A DNA stretch of 64,000 nucleotides from Mycobacterium sp. JS623. GTDB taxonomy: Bacteria > Actinomycetota > Actinomycetes > Mycobacteriales > Mycobacteriaceae. The position numbers were made by a program, and so were the translations under genes. Below are positions 34,254-43,465 of this stretch, piece after piece. A model generated the notes under the pieces. That model was not told where the DNA came from, made no database searches, and saw only the letters and a program-made list of their open reading frames with translations. The stretch lies in contig NC_019966.1 of assembly GCF_000328565.1 (NCBI RefSeq), forward strand, positions 2,046,001 through 2,110,000, given 5' to 3'. Position 1 is the first letter of the stretch. Each line of letters begins with the position of its first letter.

Positions 34254-35021
34254 CTAGCGCGCGGCGGCGGCCTTGCTTCGCGTGCGCGGTCCCGACGCCT
34301 TCGTCGCCTTGCGCGCAGGCTTGCTGCCCGAACCGATGAGCCGACCTGCATGGTCGAGGATGCACTCGAGGCCGAACTCGAAGTTCTTGTCGTCGGCAGC
34401 GCCGATGTGATGCCCCTTCGCCGTCACCTGGGCCAGCAGCGGCGTGGTTTCGGGATCGATCGCCATCGTTTCTTCGATGTCACTCGGCCCCTCGTCGGCT
34501 GCCCGGTTCTTGTCGCGCAGCCGTTGCAGCACCACCGACCCGCGGACATGCACCGACACCGCGGAGTACGTGTCGAACGCATCCTCGGGTGACAGGCCGG
34601 CTTCCACCAGACTCGCGATCGCCTTCTCTACCTCTTTCACGCCCAGCTTGGCCGCCCGCGGACTCAAAGCCGACCGGATGAGAATCAGATCGCACAGAAT
34701 CGGGTTGCCCATGAACGCTTTTCGCATGACGCGCGCATGATTGCGTAACGTCTCGCGCCAATCCTTGGCCTCGACGTACGGCGTGGCGAAGACATACTGG
34801 CGCAGCGCGCGATCGGTCATCGCGTTGAGCAGATCGTCCTTCTTGCGGAAGTACCAGTAGATGCTCGTGACACCGACGCCGAGGTGCTTGCCGAGCAGCG
34901 GCATGCTGAGGTTGTCGATCCCGACCTCTTCCGCGAGCTCGAACGCGCCCTTGATGATGTCGTCGGGATTGATGGACCCGCGCTCGCGTCGCTGACGCTT
35001 CTCAGCGGTTGCCTGCTTGGC
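34254..35021 (-). CDS. TetR regulator, candidate repressor of the catabolic regulon
   Basis: TetR-family regulator, 255 residues. HTH: IDNLSMPLLGKHLGVGVTSI then YWYFRKKDDLLNAM; helical ligand domain; then a basic Lys/Arg/Ala tail (SKPARKATKASGPRTRSK) unusual for the family and likely DNA-contacting. GTG at 35021 has GGAGG eight bases before it; ATG at 35039 is an alternative. Operator C lies 154 bp upstream in the divergent region. It sits mid-block, has a paralogue at 50.6 kb, and is the best candidate to bind the repeated 19-bp palindrome; binding is inferred. Confidence 0.85.
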   Translation of the reverse strand, partial: AKQATAEKRQRRERGSINPDDIIKGAFELAEEVGIDNLSMPLLGKHLGVGVTSIYWYFRKKDDLLNAMTDRALRQYVFATPYVEAKDWRETLRNHARVMRKAFMGNPILCDLILIRSALSPRAAKLGVKEVEKAIASLVEAGLSPEDAFDTYSAVSVHVRGSVVLQRLRDKNRAADEGPSDIEETMAIDPETTPLLAQVTAKGHHIGAADDKNFEFGLECILDHAGRLIGSGSKPARKATKASGPRTRSKAAAAR

Positions 35022-35174
35022 CACGAAGGGCACCTCCATCAAGTGTTGGTGGACTCGAATTTACCGGCAGCCACCGTCTGAACTGCGTCTTTGCGTCCGT
35101 GTCGCCGCTCGGCCGTTACCGTCAACCTTACCGGCGGCCATCCAGTCGACGGCGCCTTCACTTTCTCACTCTTC

Positions 35175-35193
35175 TACTGTAAGACCTATAGTA
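35175..35193 (+). promoter_or_regulatory. Regulon operator C
   Basis: TACTGTAA-GAC-CTATAGTA; 14 of 16 arm positions fit. It lies 40 nt before the crotonase start at 35234 and in the region shared with the divergent TetR gene. Confidence 0.75.
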
Positions 35194-35233
35194 AGCGTTT
35201 CTAGCAAATCGGGCGAAAGGCGAAGGACCAAGA

Positions 35234-35995
35234 GTGTCGGACGAAATTCTCACCGAGCGCCGCGGGCGGGTGCTTGTCATCACTATCAATCGGCCGGATG
35301 CGCGCAACGCGGTGAACCTCGCGGTGAGCCAGGGTCTGGCCGACGCCGTCGATGAACTCGACGAAAGCACTGACCTGTCCGTCGCGGTGATCACCGGCGC
35401 CGGCGGCAACTTCTGCGCGGGCATGGACCTGAAGGCCTTCGCCGCCGGCGAGGTCGTAGCCATCCCCGGCCGCGGCATCGGCTTCACCGAACGGCCGCCG
35501 CGCAAACCGCTGATCTCGGCCGTCGAGGGTTACGCGCTGGCAGGCGGCACCGAGGTCGTCCTCGCCACGGACCTGGTGGTCGCGTCGCGGGAAGCGAAGT
35601 TCGGCATCCCCGAGGTCAAGCGCGGCCTGGTAGCCGCGGGCGGCGGACTGCTGCGACTGCAGAAGCGCATCCCGTATCAAAAGGCGCTCGAACTCGCGCT
35701 GACCGGCGACAGCTTCACCGCTGAACAGGGTGAGGCATGGGGTTTCGTCAACGTCCTCACGGAACCGGGCAAGGCGCTGGACGGGGCGATCGAACTCGCC
35801 GAGCGCATCACCGCCAACGGGCCGCTGGCAATCGCCACCACCAAGGAGATCATGACCAAGTCCGCGGACTGGAGCGAGGAGGAGATGTGGAAAAAGCAGC
35901 TCGAACACATCATTCCGATCTTCACGTCCAACGACGCCAAGGAGGGCGCTATCGCGTTCGCCGAGAAGCGGGCGCCGAACTGGACCGGCTCGTAG
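35234..35995 (+). CDS. Enoyl-CoA hydratase
   Basis: Crotonase of 253 residues with both catalytic glutamates in place: LAGGTEVVLA and FGIPEVKRG. Oxyanion loop FCAGMDLKAF. Of the six crotonases in the block it is the one whose residues fit a genuine 2-enoyl-CoA hydratase. GTG start after a purine-rich GAAAGGCGAAGGA. First gene of an operon with the SDR and the DHDPS-type lyase. Confidence 0.9.
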   Translation: MSDEILTERRGRVLVITINRPDARNAVNLAVSQGLADAVDELDESTDLSVAVITGAGGNFCAGMDLKAFAAGEVVAIPGRGIGFTERPPRKPLISAVEGYALAGGTEVVLATDLVVASREAKFGIPEVKRGLVAAGGGLLRLQKRIPYQKALELALTGDSFTAEQGEAWGFVNVLTEPGKALDGAIELAERITANGPLAIATTKEIMTKSADWSEEEMWKKQLEHIIPIFTSNDAKEGAIAFAEKRAPNWTGS

Positions 35996-36005
35996 GAGTA
36001 GCGCC

Positions 36006-36803
36006 GTGGACCTCGGGCTCAAGGATGCCACGGCCGTCGTGGTCGGCGGCGGTCGCGGAATGGGTTACGCGGCCGCGCGCTGCCTGGCCGATGACGGTGC
36101 AAGGGTGGCCGTCGTCGGGCGGACGAAAGACATTCTCGAGCGGGCCGCGAAAGACCTGGCCGAGTGCGGAAGCCCTGACGCGTTGGGATTGGTCGCCGAC
36201 ACCACTGACGCAGAACACGTCCAGCGGGTGTTCGACGAGCTGAGCCAGCGCTGGGACGGCCAACTCAACGCGCTCATCAACGCGGTCGGCCCCGGCTCGA
36301 TAGGCACGTTCGAGGATCTCACCGACGAGCAGTGGCGCGCGGCCTTCGACGACGGCGTGCTGGGAATGGTGCACTGCGTTCGCTCCGCACTGCCGCTGCT
36401 GCGAAAGGCGCCATGGGCCCGGATCGTCAACTTCTCTGCACATTCCACGCAACGGCAGACCGTCATTCTGCCCGCGTACACGGCCGCCAAGGCGGCACTG
36501 ACGAGCATCTCGAAGAACTTGTCGCTGCTGCTGGCCAAGGACGAGATCATGGTCAACGTCGTCTCGCCGGGCAGCATCGCTTCAGAAGCCTTGCGCGGCT
36601 GGGCGGAATCGGTCGGCGTCGACGGCACCGACCCCTATGCGCTGATGGCCGCCATCGACAAGCACTTCGGGCATCCGGCGCATCTGCCGCGCGCCGGACA
36701 GCCCGAGGAGATCGGGCCTGTTGTCGCATTTCTCGCGTCCAAGCGCAACTCGTACATGACCGGCGCCAACATCAACGTCGACGGCGGTAGTGATTTCACC
36801 TAG
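36006..36803 (+). CDS. SDR oxidoreductase
   Basis: Short-chain dehydrogenase of 265 residues. Cofactor loop VVGGGRGMG, catalytic serine in VNFSAHS and YTAAK, C-terminal MTGANINVDGGSDF. It follows the hydratase by 10 nt, so it probably oxidises the hydroxyl that enzyme creates, or a ring hydroxyl. GTG at 36006. NAD versus NADP preference is not clear. Confidence 0.88.
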   Translation: MDLGLKDATAVVVGGGRGMGYAAARCLADDGARVAVVGRTKDILERAAKDLAECGSPDALGLVADTTDAEHVQRVFDELSQRWDGQLNALINAVGPGSIGTFEDLTDEQWRAAFDDGVLGMVHCVRSALPLLRKAPWARIVNFSAHSTQRQTVILPAYTAAKAALTSISKNLSLLLAKDEIMVNVVSPGSIASEALRGWAESVGVDGTDPYALMAAIDKHFGHPAHLPRAGQPEEIGPVVAFLASKRNSYMTGANINVDGGSDFT

Positions 36804-36813
36804 GGAGTAAGTT

Positions 36814-37818
36814 ATGGCGACTGCCAACGAAGCTCGCGAATGGGCCCACGCCACGCTGCGCGGAATCGGCAACAGCCTCTACACGCCGTTCTGTGGTACC
36901 GACGGCGACGACATCGACTGGGACGCATACCGGACACTGGTGCGCTACTGCGTCGGCGAACTGCGCCACCCGATGTTGTGGTGCACCAGCGGCATCGCCG
37001 AGTTCTGGTCACTCACTCTCGATGAGCGAAAGCGCTTGCTGGAGGTCGCGATTGAGGAAGGGCGCACTGCCGATCCCAATGTCGTCGTGCAGGCCTGCAC
37101 CGCCGCGACAGCGGCCAAGGATTGCCTGGAGCTGACGCAACACGCCCAGCAGGTGGGTGCCGACATCGTCTACATCCAGACGCCGATGATGGAGGCGCAC
37201 GGCGGCGAGGGCGTGCTGAACTTCTTCCGCTACATCGCTGGCCGCACCGACATCGCGCTGGGCATGTTCAATTCGCCGTCCTCGGGCTATGTGTTGACAC
37301 CCGCTGAAAGCGCACGGATTTGCGACGAGATCCCGGCCGTCTGCGCCACCAAGGAGGGCGCGTTCCGGCCTGCCAGCAGTCGGATGCTGCACGAGTTCGC
37401 GCCCGATCTGGTGATCTGGGAGTGCGATCTGACCGTCTACCGCGCCGGCTGGCTGCGCGCAGGCATAGTCGGACCGGCACAACTCGGCACGGCCGGCTAT
37501 CTGTACGAAACCCCGCAACAGCCAATAATTTCCGAGTATTGGCAGCTGGTGTGGAACGACAAGCTGATCGAGGCGATGGACTTCGCCGAGAAGTCTGGGC
37601 TCGACCAGTTCGGCGTCGACATGCGCTCGTGGTTCACCTGCTACCCCGGGCGGCGCGACTACTTCACGCATTGGGGCGGCGCTTTCAAGTACGCCGCGTC
37701 TCTACTTGGCCTGCCGATCGGGGACTACCCGCATTCGAGGCCCCCGCAGGCGGTGCTGCCCGAGGACGGAAAGACGCAGATCCGAACGGCGTATCAACGC
37801 TTCGGATTGATCGCCTGA
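36814..37818 (+). CDS. DHDPS/aldolase-family lyase
   Basis: 334-residue TIM-barrel class I aldolase of the dihydrodipicolinate synthase/N-acetylneuraminate lyase family. The Schiff-base lysine is in VCATKEGAF, the tyrosine in FNSPSSGYVLTP. About 40 residues longer than DapA, like the hydratase-aldolases of aromatic catabolism (NahE, PhdJ) which split a 2-oxo acid to pyruvate and an aldehyde. Its place after a hydratase and an SDR suggests retro-aldol cleavage of a pathway intermediate rather than lysine synthesis. ATG with GGGAG upstream. Confidence 0.85.
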   Translation: MATANEAREWAHATLRGIGNSLYTPFCGTDGDDIDWDAYRTLVRYCVGELRHPMLWCTSGIAEFWSLTLDERKRLLEVAIEEGRTADPNVVVQACTAATAAKDCLELTQHAQQVGADIVYIQTPMMEAHGGEGVLNFFRYIAGRTDIALGMFNSPSSGYVLTPAESARICDEIPAVCATKEGAFRPASSRMLHEFAPDLVIWECDLTVYRAGWLRAGIVGPAQLGTAGYLYETPQQPIISEYWQLVWNDKLIEAMDFAEKSGLDQFGVDMRSWFTCYPGRRDYFTHWGGAFKYAASLLGLPIGDYPHSRPPQAVLPEDGKTQIRTAYQRFGLIA

Positions 37819-37835
37819 CCCGTTGCGGAAGGTAC

Positions 37836-37854
37836 TACCGATAGGTGTACAGTA
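37836..37854 (+). promoter_or_regulatory. Regulon operator D
   Basis: TACCGATA-GGT-GTACAGTA; 12 of 16 arm positions fit, the right arm being the strong one. It lies 45 nt before the six-gene operon that starts at 37900. Confidence 0.6.
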
Positions 37855-37899
37855 TGGGATTACATCCAGCTGGAAGCCGCTACTGAGGAGGTTCGCCGG

Positions 37900-38730
37900 G
37901 TGACTGCGACCAGCGACACCGATCCGGTCCTGTACGAGGTTCGCGCAACCGGCGTCGCGGTGGTGACCCTCAACCGGCCCGAGCGGATGAACGGCTGGGG
38001 CGGCGGTCTTGCCTCCACGTTCTACGAACACCTCGACGATGCGGACGCCGATCCCGACGTCCGGGCAATCGTCGTGACCGGCAGCGGCCGCGCCTTCTGC
38101 GCAGGCGCCGATATGGGCAGCCTGAACTCGATCAGCAATGCCACCGTCGACGCCGTGGGCGATACCGACGTCACCAAGCTCGTCGGCTCGCACCATCCTC
38201 ACCACGTGATGACCATGCGCAAGCCCGTCATCGCCGCGATCAACGGGGCCTGCGCCGGCATGGGGCTGACGATGGCGTTGGTGTGCGACGTCCGGTTCGC
38301 CGCCGAGGGAGCCAAATTCACGACGTCGTTCGCGCGGCGCGGGCTGATCGCCGAATACGGCATTTCCTGGATCCTGCCGCGGGTCGTCGGGTGGGGCACC
38401 GCCATGGATCTGCTCCTGAGCGGACGCGTCTTTTTCGCCGACGAGGCGGCAAAACTCGGGCTCGTCAACGAGGTCGTGGCGCCGGACGAGCTGTTGCCAC
38501 GAGCCATCGGCTACGCCGAGGACATCGCCGACAACTGTGCACCCAGTTCGCTGGCCGTAATCAAGCAACAGGTGTACGCAGACACCATGCGCGATGTTTT
38601 CGAAGCCAGTGCGGTAGCCGAGAAGCTGATGCACGAATCGATGCTTCGCCCCGACTTCATCGAGGGCATCACGAGCTTCTTCGAGAAGCGTCCGCCCAAC
38701 TTCCCGTCTCTCAAGGAGGACACGCGATGA
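37900..38730 (+). CDS. Crotonase-family protein
   Basis: 276-residue crotonase-fold protein. Oxyanion loop FCAGADMGSL; first glutamate site reads GMGLTM (none), while GLIAEYGISWILPRVVG places a glutamate where PaaG-type isomerases have aspartate. Isomerase or epoxide/ring-processing activity is more likely than simple hydration. GTG at 37900 has AGGAGG eight bases upstream. First gene of the operon: crotonase, amidohydrolase, ligase, amidohydrolase, two dehydrogenases. Confidence 0.87.
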   Translation: MTATSDTDPVLYEVRATGVAVVTLNRPERMNGWGGGLASTFYEHLDDADADPDVRAIVVTGSGRAFCAGADMGSLNSISNATVDAVGDTDVTKLVGSHHPHHVMTMRKPVIAAINGACAGMGLTMALVCDVRFAAEGAKFTTSFARRGLIAEYGISWILPRVVGWGTAMDLLLSGRVFFADEAAKLGLVNEVVAPDELLPRAIGYAEDIADNCAPSSLAVIKQQVYADTMRDVFEASAVAEKLMHESMLRPDFIEGITSFFEKRPPNFPSLKEDTR

Positions 38731-39965
38731 CAGCAGAGCGAGTAGCGCAGCGGATCGCGCATCCAACTCTGGACTACAAGGCGATCGACGTCGACAACCA
38801 CTACTACGAGACGCTCGACTCCTGCACCCGGCATCTGCCCAAGGAATTCAAACGACGCGGCGTCCAGATGGTTCAGGACGGCAAGCGCACCTTGGCAGTG
38901 ATGGCCGAGAAGGTCAACCACTTCATTCCCAACCCGACGTTCGACCCGATCATCGAACCCGGTTGCCTGGATCTGCTGTTCCGCGGTGAGATTCCCGAAG
39001 GCGTCGACCCCGCGTCGCTGATGAAGGTCGACCGAATGGCCGATCATCCCGAGTACCAGAACCGCGACGCGAGGGTGAAGGTCCTCGACCGTCAGAACCT
39101 CGAGACCGTGTTCATGCTGCCGACATTCGCGTGCGGCGTCGAAGAAGCGCTCAAGCACGACGTCGAGGCGACGATGGCCACGGTGCGCGCGTTCAACCTC
39201 TGGCTCGACGAAGACTGGGGTTTCGACCGTCCCGATCACCGGATCATCGCCGCGCCGATCATCTCGCTGGCTGACCCGGACAAGGCCGTCGAGGAAGTCG
39301 AATTCGTGCTCGATCGCGGCGCCAGGATGGTACTGGTGCGGCCAGCGCCGGTGCCGGGCGTGGTCAAGCCGCGGTCGTTGGGCGACCCGTTGCACGATCC
39401 CGTGTGGGCGCGGTTGGCGGAAGCGGGGATACCGGTGGGATTCCACCTGTCCGACAGCGGATATCTGGCGATCGCGGCGTTGTGGGGCGGCAAGGCGACG
39501 TTCGAGGGCTTCGGCAAGAAGGATCCGCTCGACCAGGTCCTGCTCGACGACCGCGCCATCCACGACACGATGGCCTCGATGATCGTGCATCAGGTCTTCA
39601 CCCGGCATCCGAAGCTCAAGGTGGCCAGCATCGAAAACGGGTCCTACTTCGTCTACCGCTTGATCAAACGGCTGAAGAAGGCGGCCAACACCGCGCCATA
39701 CCACTTCAAAGAGGACCCGGTCGAGCAGCTACGCAACAACGTCTGGATCGCACCGTATTACGAGGACGACGTGAAGCTGCTCGCCGAAACTATCGGTGTG
39801 GACAAAATCCTGTTCGGCTCCGACTGGCCCCACGGTGAGGGGCTCGCGGATCCAATGTCGTTTACCGCCGACATCCCGCAGTTCCCCGAGTTCAGCGCCG
39901 AGGATACCCGGAAAGTCATGCGGGACAACGCATTAGAGCTTCTTGGCGTCAAGGTCTCGGCATAG
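38727..39965 (+). CDS. Amidohydrolase-family metal-dependent hydrolase
   Basis: 412-residue TIM-barrel protein of the amidohydrolase-2 group (COG2159, relatives of ACMS decarboxylase and LigW). Metal-site pieces: IDVDNHYYE near the N-terminus, GIPVGFHLSDSG, and GSDWPHGEG with the late aspartate. In these clusters such enzymes hydrolyse or decarboxylate ring-cleavage products or act on CoA-linked cyclic ketones; which one is unknown. ATG at 38727 overlaps the crotonase stop. A smaller family member is two genes downstream. Confidence 0.87.
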   Translation: MTAERVAQRIAHPTLDYKAIDVDNHYYETLDSCTRHLPKEFKRRGVQMVQDGKRTLAVMAEKVNHFIPNPTFDPIIEPGCLDLLFRGEIPEGVDPASLMKVDRMADHPEYQNRDARVKVLDRQNLETVFMLPTFACGVEEALKHDVEATMATVRAFNLWLDEDWGFDRPDHRIIAAPIISLADPDKAVEEVEFVLDRGARMVLVRPAPVPGVVKPRSLGDPLHDPVWARLAEAGIPVGFHLSDSGYLAIAALWGGKATFEGFGKKDPLDQVLLDDRAIHDTMASMIVHQVFTRHPKLKVASIENGSYFVYRLIKRLKKAANTAPYHFKEDPVEQLRNNVWIAPYYEDDVKLLAETIGVDKILFGSDWPHGEGLADPMSFTADIPQFPEFSAEDTRKVMRDNALELLGVKVSA

Positions 39966-39972
39966 CCTTCCT

Positions 39973-41580
39973 ATGACCGAGTGGACCATCGGCGCGGTTC
40001 TGGACGCCATAGCGGAGACGGTTCCCGACCGGCTGATGACCGTCTGCGGCGCGCGTCGCAGCACGTTCGGCGAATCGGCGGATCGAACCCGCAAGCTGGC
40101 GAACTTCCTGGCCGGCAACGGGTTTGGCGCCCATCGTGAGCGCAAAGACCTCCAGAACTGGGAATGCGGCCAGGATCGCGTCGCGCTGATCATGCACAAC
40201 GATCTCTACCCCGACGTGGTGATCGGTTGCCTGAAGGCCCGTACCGTGCCCGCCAACGTGAATTACAACTACACGCCCCGCGAGGTCGTCGAACTCCTCG
40301 ACTATCTGCGACCGCGGGCCGTGGTCTATCACCGCTCTTTGGGCCCTAGGTTCGCCGACGTGCTGCCCCCCGCGTCGGCCGACCTGCTGATTTCGGTGGA
40401 CGACGGCAGTGACGCTGCAGAGCTATCCGGCGCAGTCACGCTGGAAGATGCTCTGGCCCAAGGTGATACCGACCTTGTCATCACGCCGTCTCCAGACGAT
40501 CTGCTGATGGTCTGCACCGGCGGCACCACGGGGCGCCCCAAAGGTGTGATGTGGCGGCAGAGCGACAGCTACGTCGTGTCGATGAACGGCGCCGACCATG
40601 AAGCCGCCGGGGAGATACACGACAAGGTGCGCCACGGCGGGGCGCCGTGGTTCGCCGTCTCACCGCTGATGCACGCCGCCGGCATGTGGACCGCCTTCGC
40701 GGCCCTGCTCAACGGGTTGCCCGTCGTCCTGTATGACCGGCCGAAATTCGACCCGCCTACTGTGCTCGCGACAGCGGAGCGCGAAAAGGTCGGAATGATG
40801 ACGATGGTCGGCGACGCCTACGCCGGGCCGCTAGTGGAGGAGCTGCAGCGGGGCGGTTACGACCTGTCGTCGATGTTCGCGATCGGCACCGGGGGAGCGG
40901 CGACGAATCCGAAATACCAACGCGCGCTGCTGGAATTGCTGCCACAGATCACGCTGATCAACGGATACGGGTCGTCGGAGACGGGGAACGTCGGCTTCGG
41001 CCGCAGTCAGCGCGGCGACGAGAAGGACACCTTCGAACTGCGCGAGGGTGCGCTGGTGGTGTCCGAGGACTACAGCCGGTTCCTGGGGCCCGGCGAGGAC
41101 GAGATCGGTTATGTCGCACGCGCGGGCCGCATCCCGCTGGGCTACTTCGACGACCCTGCTGCCACTCAGAAGACTTTCCCCGTGGTCGAAGGACAGCGTG
41201 TGGTGATCTCAGGGGACCGGGGCTCGCTCGCCGCCGACGGCACCATGCGATTGTTCGGCCGCGACTCGCTGGTCATCAACACCGGCGGCGAAAAGGTGTT
41301 CGTCGAGGAGGTCGAAGAGGTCCTGCGTGCGCACCCGAGCGTCGCCGACGCATTGGTGGTCGGCCGACCGAGTGAGCGGTGGGGCCAGGAAGTCGTCGCT
41401 CTGGTGGCGCTTCGTGATGAGGTAGATCACGCAGCGTTGCAGGAACTCTGCGCATCGCAGCTGGCCCGGTTCAAGGCGCCCAAGGAGTTCATCATCGTCG
41501 AGCAAGTCAGGCGGCTCGGCAATGGCAAAGCCGACTATCGATGGGCGAAAAGCGTTGCGACACAGAAGGCTCCAGTATGA
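39973..41580 (+). CDS. Acyl-CoA ligase, FadD3/FadD19-like
   Basis: AMP-forming acyl-CoA synthetase of 535 residues. P-loop MVCTGGTTGRPKGVMWRQ, with the GGTTGxPKGVxWRQ form shared by the steroid ligases FadD19 and FadD3; NTGGEKVFVEEVEEVL; final lysine in RLGNGKADYRWAK. This subfamily usually activates branched or polycyclic acids. ATG at 39973, seven bases after the amidohydrolase stop; its end overlaps the next start (ATGA). Paralogue of the ligase at 54822. Confidence 0.9.
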   Translation: MTEWTIGAVLDAIAETVPDRLMTVCGARRSTFGESADRTRKLANFLAGNGFGAHRERKDLQNWECGQDRVALIMHNDLYPDVVIGCLKARTVPANVNYNYTPREVVELLDYLRPRAVVYHRSLGPRFADVLPPASADLLISVDDGSDAAELSGAVTLEDALAQGDTDLVITPSPDDLLMVCTGGTTGRPKGVMWRQSDSYVVSMNGADHEAAGEIHDKVRHGGAPWFAVSPLMHAAGMWTAFAALLNGLPVVLYDRPKFDPPTVLATAEREKVGMMTMVGDAYAGPLVEELQRGGYDLSSMFAIGTGGAATNPKYQRALLELLPQITLINGYGSSETGNVGFGRSQRGDEKDTFELREGALVVSEDYSRFLGPGEDEIGYVARAGRIPLGYFDDPAATQKTFPVVEGQRVVISGDRGSLAADGTMRLFGRDSLVINTGGEKVFVEEVEEVLRAHPSVADALVVGRPSERWGQEVVALVALRDEVDHAALQELCASQLARFKAPKEFIIVEQVRRLGNGKADYRWAKSVATQKAPV

Positions 41581-42413
41581 CCCACAAAGCGATTGACGGC
41601 CTTGTCAACGTGCACTTCGGGGAAACCGAGAAGCAGCCCACCTGGATGCTCAAGGTGCGTGACGACTACTTCAAGGGGCCCGAGTCGATGTTCGCGCCCG
41701 TCGACATGTCCGAGCTGCTCGACGAGATGGATGAGCAGGGTGTCGCGAAAGCGATCCTGATGGACAACGTTACCAAGCCATCGGTGACCGCGCGCAAGTT
41801 CGTCGAAGCAAAGCCAGAGCGGTTCGCGCTGGCGATGGGCGGGATCAATCTGCTGCGGCCGATACCGTCACTGAGGGAACTGGCCGCGGTCGCCTCGGAT
41901 CTGCCAGTGGCGTACGCCGTTGTCGGGCCGAGTTTCTGGGGCGACGGCCAATATCCACCCAGTGATGCCGTGTACTACCCGCTCTACACCAAGTGTGCGG
42001 AGCTCGAGCTGCCGCTGTGCATCAACACCGGCATTCCGGGGCCGCCGATACCGGGGGAAGTCCAGAACCCGATTCATCTCGACAGGGTGTGCGTGCGCTT
42101 CCCTGAGCTCAAGCTGTGCATGATCCATGGCGCCGACCCGTGGTGGGACATCGCCATCCGGCTGATGATCAAGTACCAGAACCTGCGGCTGATGACGTCG
42201 GCATGGTCGCCAAAGCGGCTGCCCGACAGCCTCTTGCACTACATGCGGACGCGCGGATCCAGCAAGGTGATGTATGCCTCGGACTGGCCGGTGCTCAAGA
42301 TGCGCCGGGTCGTTCCCGAGGCGCTGGCGCTGGACCTGCCCGCCGACGTACTCGACAACTACCTCTACCACAATGCGAACGAATTCTTCTTCGGGGCCAG
42401 ACAGGAGAACTGA
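41577..42413 (+). CDS. Amidohydrolase-family protein, short form
   Basis: 278-residue amidohydrolase-2 protein, shorter than its neighbour but with the same late motifs: LCMIHGADPWWD (histidine) and YASDWPVLKMRR (aspartate); the N-terminus has VNVHFG. Translational coupling on both sides (ATGA with the ligase, TGATG with the dehydrogenase) shows it belongs to the pathway. It may act with the larger amidohydrolase on successive ring-opening or decarboxylation steps. Confidence 0.85.
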   Translation: MTHKAIDGLVNVHFGETEKQPTWMLKVRDDYFKGPESMFAPVDMSELLDEMDEQGVAKAILMDNVTKPSVTARKFVEAKPERFALAMGGINLLRPIPSLRELAAVASDLPVAYAVVGPSFWGDGQYPPSDAVYYPLYTKCAELELPLCINTGIPGPPIPGEVQNPIHLDRVCVRFPELKLCMIHGADPWWDIAIRLMIKYQNLRLMTSAWSPKRLPDSLLHYMRTRGSSKVMYASDWPVLKMRRVVPEALALDLPADVLDNYLYHNANEFFFGARQEN

Positions 42414-43465
42414 TGGATCGTTACGAACTGCGCAGAATCGACTACAGCCTCACCGGGGACCGTCAGGCCCTGCAAGCGGCATACAAGGACTTCTTCAAGA
42501 CCCACTGCTCGATCGAAACAGTGCGGGCCGCGGAGGAGTCAGGGTTTGACAAGAGCTTGTGGGAACGCCTGTGCGCCATGGGGGCGACGACGATGGCGCT
42601 ACCGGAATCCGTTGGCGGAGACGGCGCGACGCTCGTCGACCTGACACTGGTGGCGGAGGAGATCGGGCGGTCACTGGCTCCTGTCCCGTGGATCGATCAT
42701 GTCTGCGCGGCTCGGCTGCTCGCACGCCTGGATGCCCTGGAGGCCGACATCGTCAACGGCAAGCAGTTGGCCGCGTTCGACCCGCAACACGACAACGTCT
42801 CGGGCGTCAGGCTGATCCCGGCCGGCTCGATCGCCGATCAGATCGTCGTGCGCGACGGCGAAGACATCGTGCGGCTGTCCTTCGGGAGTCGGCCTGCGAA
42901 GGTCGACAACATCGGCCGGCTGCCGATGGCGTGGGTCGATCCGACGGGCGCCGACAACCAGACAGTACTCGCGAGCGGTGCCGAGGCGTTAGCGGAATAC
43001 CAACGCGCGCTGGATGAATGGCGGGTGCTTACCGCTGCGGCGCTGGTGGGTTTGGTCGAGGAAACGCTGACGATTGCCGCGGAGTTCGCGAAGAACAGGT
43101 ACACCCTCGGCGTGCCGATTTCGACGCTGCAGGGCATCTCGCACCCGCTGGCCGACATCGCGATCACCGTGCAGGGCGGCCGTAACCTCGCCCGCCGCGC
43201 GGCGTGGTTCCTGGGCAACGAGCCCGAGGAGCGGCCGGAGCTGGCGCCGTCGGCGTTCGTGTTCATGGCCGAGGAGGCATCCAAGGCCGCGACGATGTGT
43301 GTGCACGTGCAGGGCGGTTTGGGGGTTTCCGCGGAGGCGGCGGCAACGGCCTATCTGGTCCGCGCGCGCGGCTGGGCACTGGCAGGAGGCGACCCCGGAG
43401 TGAGTGCCAAATACATCGCGGAGATCGTCGCGGCCCGCGAAAGTGGTTCAGGAAAGGGCGCATAA
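42413..43465 (+). CDS. Acyl-CoA dehydrogenase, probable non-catalytic subunit
   Basis: 350-residue FadE-type chain. The N-terminal helical domain and MCVHVQGGLGVSAEAAATAY are recognisable, but the C-terminus (LVRARGWALAGGDPGV) lacks the EGTxEI glutamate, and the FAD-contacting middle part is reduced. It is followed directly by a full-length dehydrogenase, so I read the two as the halves of an alpha2beta2 enzyme like FadE28-FadE29. ATG shares its A with the amidohydrolase stop. Confidence 0.88.
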   Translation: MDRYELRRIDYSLTGDRQALQAAYKDFFKTHCSIETVRAAEESGFDKSLWERLCAMGATTMALPESVGGDGATLVDLTLVAEEIGRSLAPVPWIDHVCAARLLARLDALEADIVNGKQLAAFDPQHDNVSGVRLIPAGSIADQIVVRDGEDIVRLSFGSRPAKVDNIGRLPMAWVDPTGADNQTVLASGAEALAEYQRALDEWRVLTAAALVGLVEETLTIAAEFAKNRYTLGVPISTLQGISHPLADIAITVQGGRNLARRAAWFLGNEPEERPELAPSAFVFMAEEASKAATMCVHVQGGLGVSAEAAATAYLVRARGWALAGGDPGVSAKYIAEIVAARESGSGKGA

